This document shows, one piece after another, positions 58,992-64,000 of a DNA stretch of 64,000 bases (the first letter of the stretch is position 1; each line of letters opens with the position of its first letter). The stretch spans positions 2,363,719-2,427,718 of the forward strand of contig NC_079427.1 in the NCBI RefSeq assembly GCF_026213295.1, given 5' to 3'. This stretch comes from Gadus chalcogrammus. Taxonomy: Eukaryota > Chordata > Actinopteri > Gadiformes > Gadidae. Both the position numbers and the translations under genes were made by a program. The notes beneath the pieces were generated by a model. The model had not been told where the DNA came from, made no database searches, and saw only the letters and a list, made by a program, of their open reading frames with translations.

Positions 58992-59590
58992 CCCCGTGTA
59001 GGGGAAAAAGTCTGAGTAGGAGACGTGTACGCATAAACCCAACGCATAAACCCGAGAACGCATAAACCCGTAAAACGCATGAACCCGTAGAACGCATGAA
59101 GCCGTAGAACACATGAAGCCGTAGAACGCTGTGAGAAACACTGACTCGAGTAATATGTTAAAAAAAAGGATGAAAACTCCCAGAGAGAGCACACTAATCT
59201 ATTCAAAATATCGAGTGAGTTGGAGTGGCCAACACACATAAATAATTGTAATACACCAAAATTGTTAACTGACATACATGGCTAAACAAGCAAATGAAAA
59301 ATTAAATACCCCGTGTAGGGGAAAAGTCTGAGTAGGAGACGTGGACGCATGAACGCATGAACCCGAGAACGCATGAACCCGTAGAACTGTGAGAAAACAC
59401 CGTCTCGAGTAATATGTTAAAAGGATGAAATCTCCCAGCTCTGAGAGAGCACACTAATCTTTTTGAAATATCGAGCGAGTTGGAGTGGCCTACACGCGTA
59501 AATAATTGTAATAGGCCTACACCAACATTGTTAACCGTCATACGTAGCTAAACGAGCAAATGAAAAATTAAATACCAACGCGACTGAAGC
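58992..59590. repeat. Tandem duplication with a 17-base minisatellite
   Basis: CCCCGTGTAGGGGAAAAGTC begins copies at 58992 and 59312, about 320 bases apart. Each contains ACGCATGAACCCGTAGA-type units, about six in the first (59030-59130) and three in the second. Confidence 0.8.
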
Positions 59591-59839
59591 TATTAACAAT
59601 AAGACTATAAATAATCATATAAAATGATACCATAATGTACCCGTTCTTTGTCTTTGGATCTTTTGAATAAATTGAACGATATGTGAATCGCATTGCGAGC
59701 AGAGGAACGTGAGAGTTAGTGAGCAGCAGCTGAACCAATCTAAAAGGCCCTTCGTCAATAAAAACCTTTTAGTAATAATCAGTTACCACAGTGCCTAAAA
59801 CGCATCAACTGCATTCATGTTAAAGTGAAGGGAAAAACC

Positions 59840-60034
59840 TCAGACACAAGGAGTTAACCAAACAGTGCACGGTATAAAGATAATTATGAACCTTTGATTG
59901 CGAACGTAGAGTTCTGTGTTGTACCACACCGACGTGTGCAACGAACTCAACGAATTCAACCGGATGTAAAATCCGTATGATGTGGAAGACCACCTTCCCA
60001 GCCGTTTTGACGCTGCTTTGTTATCGCAAAACAT
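59840..60034 (-). pseudogene. Tyrosine recombinase, second C-terminal fragment
   Basis: Codes SKRLGRWSSTSYGFYIRLNS, keeping the W lost in the copy at 58.6 kb and the terminal Tyr. The HxxR box is absent. It looks like an older duplicate of the recombinase 3' end. Confidence 0.6.
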
Positions 60035-60043
60035 GGTTATACG

Positions 60044-60599
60044 TTAACGCCGCCATGCTTTGCCCCACAGAACGCTAGCTGCTGCGATAGGGTAAAGCTC
60101 GAACAGCGCAGACGACTCTGACCCGAGGGCGAACGTACCAGCTTCGACTGGCCATCCCTCAGCAAACCATTGCCCTTGCAAGGAACCCCCTAACCCAACC
60201 GAGGGAGCCGCATCCTGAAGCTGGACTGGTAGAGCTGTGAGAGAAAATACGCTACGGGGGCTAACGCGGGGACTGCAGTAGCCATGGTAGCAGGGCACGT
60301 GCAAGGTGCGTAGCCTGTGAAGGCGGAGGAAGCCGAGTCTGATGGTTGCTGGAAGTAGAAAGGCGCCGTGGCGACCGACGACAGCGGGTTGGGGGCCTGG
60401 ACCCGTCCGGGAGTTCCGCATGGCGTTTCGACGGCGTCCATCCTGGCGCCAATGCTTTGCACCAACTCGGCGAGGGTTTGTAGAACCGGGTGGATGTCCG
60501 TGTTGGGAACTTGTTGGTGGTGTTGTTGATACCGGGGACCGAAAAGAACGGCTTTCTGCGCTCGCTTGCCGGGACCAGAAGTAGTAGGCCGACCAGCAC
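60044..60599 (-). pseudogene. Gag-like remnant of the Ngaro-like element
   Basis: Overlapping minus frames are rich in Pro, Ala and Ser. One reads LVQSIGARMDAVETPCGTPG-type sequence (60465 downward). It lies just inside A1, where DIRS-type elements carry gag. Assignment is by position and composition. Confidence 0.4.
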
Positions 60600-60686
60600 G
60601 AATCCGAAGTTATAACCTCTTGGTGTGTATTAACCGACGTAGCAACTAAGCGACGAGATAATCAGAAGCACAGTAAAGCAGCAGTA

Positions 60687-60835
60687 TGCGTCGAACGAAG
60701 ACCTGAGCAGCAAAGACATATGTTAGACTACTCTTTATAGAGCAGGTGTAGGCAGGTGATTGGTAGCTGGTGATTGGTGGCCAGCCGCGCGTGATTTGAG
60801 TCCTCCTGGTAGAACTACCAGCAAGCTTAACATTT
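60687..60835 (-). repeat. Split direct repeat A1
   Basis: Partner of 55186-55334; forms the 5' end of the minus-strand element. Confidence 0.95.
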
Positions 60836-60999
60836 ATATGGCGATGTCGCTAGTTTACCCTCGCGAAAAATGACTCTTGCGCCCGGCGCATATCTAAAAA
60901 GGGTTGGTCTGAAGTAGCCTAATTACCCGTAGGTGTGGTTTGGGCGTAACGTGCAATAAACCAATGAGAGTGCGAGCTCCCATCCCCTTTAAGAGCCAT

Positions 61000-61680
61000 G
61001 AGCGCATTTGAATCTGACGAGTTGATATTTTGACAGCGCGTCTGCAGTCTCCGATGAGACAGATGCATGAATTTCAAACTTCAAATGGCTCAGTTTATGG
61101 CCAAATAATATGGCCTAATTCACACATGGAATAAGGTTTTCTTCCACAACTTCAGAAATGCTTAGTCCTCAAATAAATTTCGGCAAAGAAAACATCTATG
61201 ATATAACACATGAAATGCGGTAACAGTGGTTCTATTTAATGATATATGCAATACATTATAAACATAGTTTCTTATCAGTATTGTATGCATTATCGTTATG
61301 GACTTGTGATCCTAATATGCAGTTGTCCCCCCGTTAATATTCATTGCCATGGACTGTATTATGCGTTACGTGTTTAGTTTGCGTGTCTTTAAACAGATGG
61401 ACGCACGTGTTACACATACACACATGCGCGCCCGCATTCATTCTAACAGTCATTTGCGGCAAGACAATGTTTTCTCACAATCAAATACTCATCAATCCTA
61501 AAAGTTATGGGCATGTACACGATGTCTGTGTCAAGAAAATATGTGTTTGATGTACGGTGGTTGCAGATGCATTGATTTAAAAGTACAACTTATTACCGTT
61601 GTATCAGCTGTTCTTTCCCAAATCATTTACCAAGAATGTGTGGCTAGGTAGATGGTAGGTAGATAGAAGCAAAGTGTATG
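61000..61680. other. Non-coding interior of the hAT-like repeat
   Basis: AT-rich; no gene seen. Confidence 0.4.
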
Positions 61681-61956
61681 CGTGAGTCGCACAAGCAACA
61701 TTATGCATGCGCCCTTAAAATAGCATCCGAACAACGCGCCACTGACTTTAAACCAGGTATTTCCTGGTTTGAGGCGCAAGTGGTTTCTGAAACTGCAAGA
61801 TGGCACCAGGGAACATTTGCGCCAGAACAAGCCTCCTCCTTTTGCAGAGAGGATAAAAAAAGGGGTAAAAGGGTAAAAAAATTCCCTAATTTACGGGAAA
61901 AGAACGCTCTGCGCCAGTGATTAAGTCAATTGCGCCGGATGCAAGATAGGGCCCAT

Positions 61957-63069
<1,113 letters not shown>

Positions 63070-63149
63070 TTAGATGACAAAAGAAACATAGGGTACATGA
63101 TATATTATTCTAGAAAAGACTGATGTAAAAGCAGCACAATGAAGCATTC

Positions 63150-63470
63150 TTAACTGGCTGTTCTACTAATAACCCTCCTTGTCTCTGATGCAATCCAACA
63201 TTAATCAGTTAAAATATCCAACAATCACGTCTATAATAAAATCCCTCAGATATTAAATGCCCTTACATGTAACATTTACGCATTAAATATACTATGTTAT
63301 TTATTTTGTTGAGTTGTGTACTTGACGATTCTAAAGTGTTTCCAACAATGTTCAAACCCAGAGATATCCATAGTTTACTTACAGTAATGGTCCGTTGCCG
63401 TCGGTTACATGTCTATGGTGTCGTTTGGCCTTACCCCCGAACTTCAGGGAAACAGGAGAACAGTAATCCA
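63150..63470 (+). repeat. Dispersed block, copy 3 of 3
   Basis: 63185-63300 matches 20770-20880 and 53340-53450; 63300-63470 matches 53690-53905 (GGTCCGTTGCCGTCGGT and CAGTAATCCAGT). Confidence 0.75.
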
Positions 63471-64000
63471 GTGGCCTGTACTACGAACCTCGATTAGTGG
63501 GTTAGCGAGGTATGTTGCGCTCAAAGCCTGGGTTAGCTCGGACACAAAAGTCAATCTCTTTTAGCGTCGCTGTATCACTATGGTGACTTATGCTCTCAAC
63601 CAAACCTGGTCGGGTGCAGGTTTTCTATTTGATCATCCTTATGTATGTGACCGGCTGAATCTGCGTTGTGTATTTTTCTTCAGTCAAGACGTGACCCAGG
63701 ATCTCAGTCCGGACTCGGGAAATCCGACGTCCATTTATTGTTTGCCGCTGAAGATAAATATAAAACAGCTTCCTTTCAGAAAGTGCCCTCAAACAATCCT
63801 CCAACTCCTCTTCCCAAGAGAATCAGAACAAAAGGGCATTACGTACATGCAACTTTATCACATTTTTTGGAAATAAAAGACATACCCGAAGATAAATATA
63901 AAACAGCTTCCTTCCAGAAAATGCCCTTAAACAATCCTCCAACTCCATACAAAGCACACAGAGGGGGAGGGGTACTAGCATGACAGGTGCATGCTAGCAT
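63471..64000 (+). mobile_element. Harbinger element, left end, runs out of the window
   Basis: GCCTGTACTACGAACCTCGA with GGGTTAGCGAGGTATGTTG, TTTTAGCGTCGCTGTATCAC and CAACCAAACCTGGTCGGG match 35156-35310. Downstream, a GATAAATATAAAACAGCTTC block is repeated at about 63752 and 63891. No HARBI1 frame is readable. Confidence 0.65.

Larger units (their letters stand above)
54971..60835 (-). mobile_element. Ngaro-like tyrosine-recombinase retroelement, non-autonomous
   Basis: Two 167-base repeats (54971-55137, 55333-55499) and two 149-base repeats (55186-55334, 60687-60835) are arranged, on the minus strand, as A1, interior, B1, A2, B2. This split-direct-repeat order is diagnostic of Ngaro-type DIRS elements. 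Each pair looks identical by eye, so the insertion is recent. The interior has gag-like and recombinase remnants but no reverse transcriptase, so it depended on enzymes from elsewhere. Confidence 0.8.
54904..61950. mobile_element. Non-autonomous hAT-like repeat hosting the Ngaro-like element
   Basis: The left part GGGCACTATTTTAACGGTCT with CGCAAGTAGCTTTGTGGGCG and the right part (GGCGTAACGTGCAATAAACC, ending GATGCAAGATAGGGCC) are the two arms of a repeat common in vertebrates. They are separated by 54971-60835. The target duplication is not clear. Confidence 0.5.

Overview
The window looks like a teleost fish nuclear genome, in a transposon-dense and partly duplicated region. The evidence is split coding exons with GT/AG splice sites and no operons, very long (TG)n tracts, and the co-occurrence of CR1/L2-type LINEs, a LINE with a restriction-like endonuclease, a BEL/Pao LTR element, a tyrosine-recombinase (DIRS/Ngaro-type) retroelement, Harbinger elements and several hAT families. 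Nothing prokaryotic or viral-genome-like is present. I found very little intact host coding sequence. Species and family names finer than this are inference.

Layout. 0-5 kb: a hAT element inside a MITE, then a 5'-truncated LINE with an open reverse-transcriptase frame. 5.7-6.3 kb: two candidate host exons of unknown identity. 6.3-13 kb: (TG)n, an LTR-like segment, an inverted LINE fragment, and a 2.6 kb inverted-repeat element (copy A). 13.4-18.05 kb, minus strand: a decayed FIIND-CARD gene (NLRP1/CARD8-like architecture). Its first exons have a clean start codon, matching intron phases at most junctions, and an ISRE-like site 58 bases upstream of the ATG. 21.0-30.8 kb: copy B of the same inverted-repeat element, swollen from about 2.6 to 9.8 kb by nested hAT and Harbinger insertions, several with readable 8-base target duplications. 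32.1-34.2 kb: a hAT transposase fossil with perfect target duplications. 34.5 kb: an intact death-domain exon on the plus strand. 35.2-36.4 kb: a Harbinger remnant with two tRNA-like segments. 37-38 kb: a ZMYM1-like hAT fossil. 39.0-48.6 kb: a BEL/Pao element broken by two DNA-transposon insertions and a LINE tail. 48.6-54.5 kb: duplicated non-coding blocks and a 27-base minisatellite, then a short phase 1-1 exon at 54.53 kb whose phase fits the death-domain exon. 54.97-60.84 kb: a non-autonomous Ngaro-like element with split direct repeats and an internal dimeric array. 62.1-63.0 kb: the 3' part of a LINE with a restriction-like endonuclease, flanked on both sides by TG repeats.

How the parts relate. 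The only host biology I can read is innate-immune in flavour: a FIIND-CARD pseudogene with a possible interferon-response site, and a death-domain exon. They are on opposite strands 16 kb apart, so they are probably different genes in one neighbourhood. Most of the rest is a layered record of transposition. Two copies of one element (A and B) act as empty-site and filled-site controls for the insertions.
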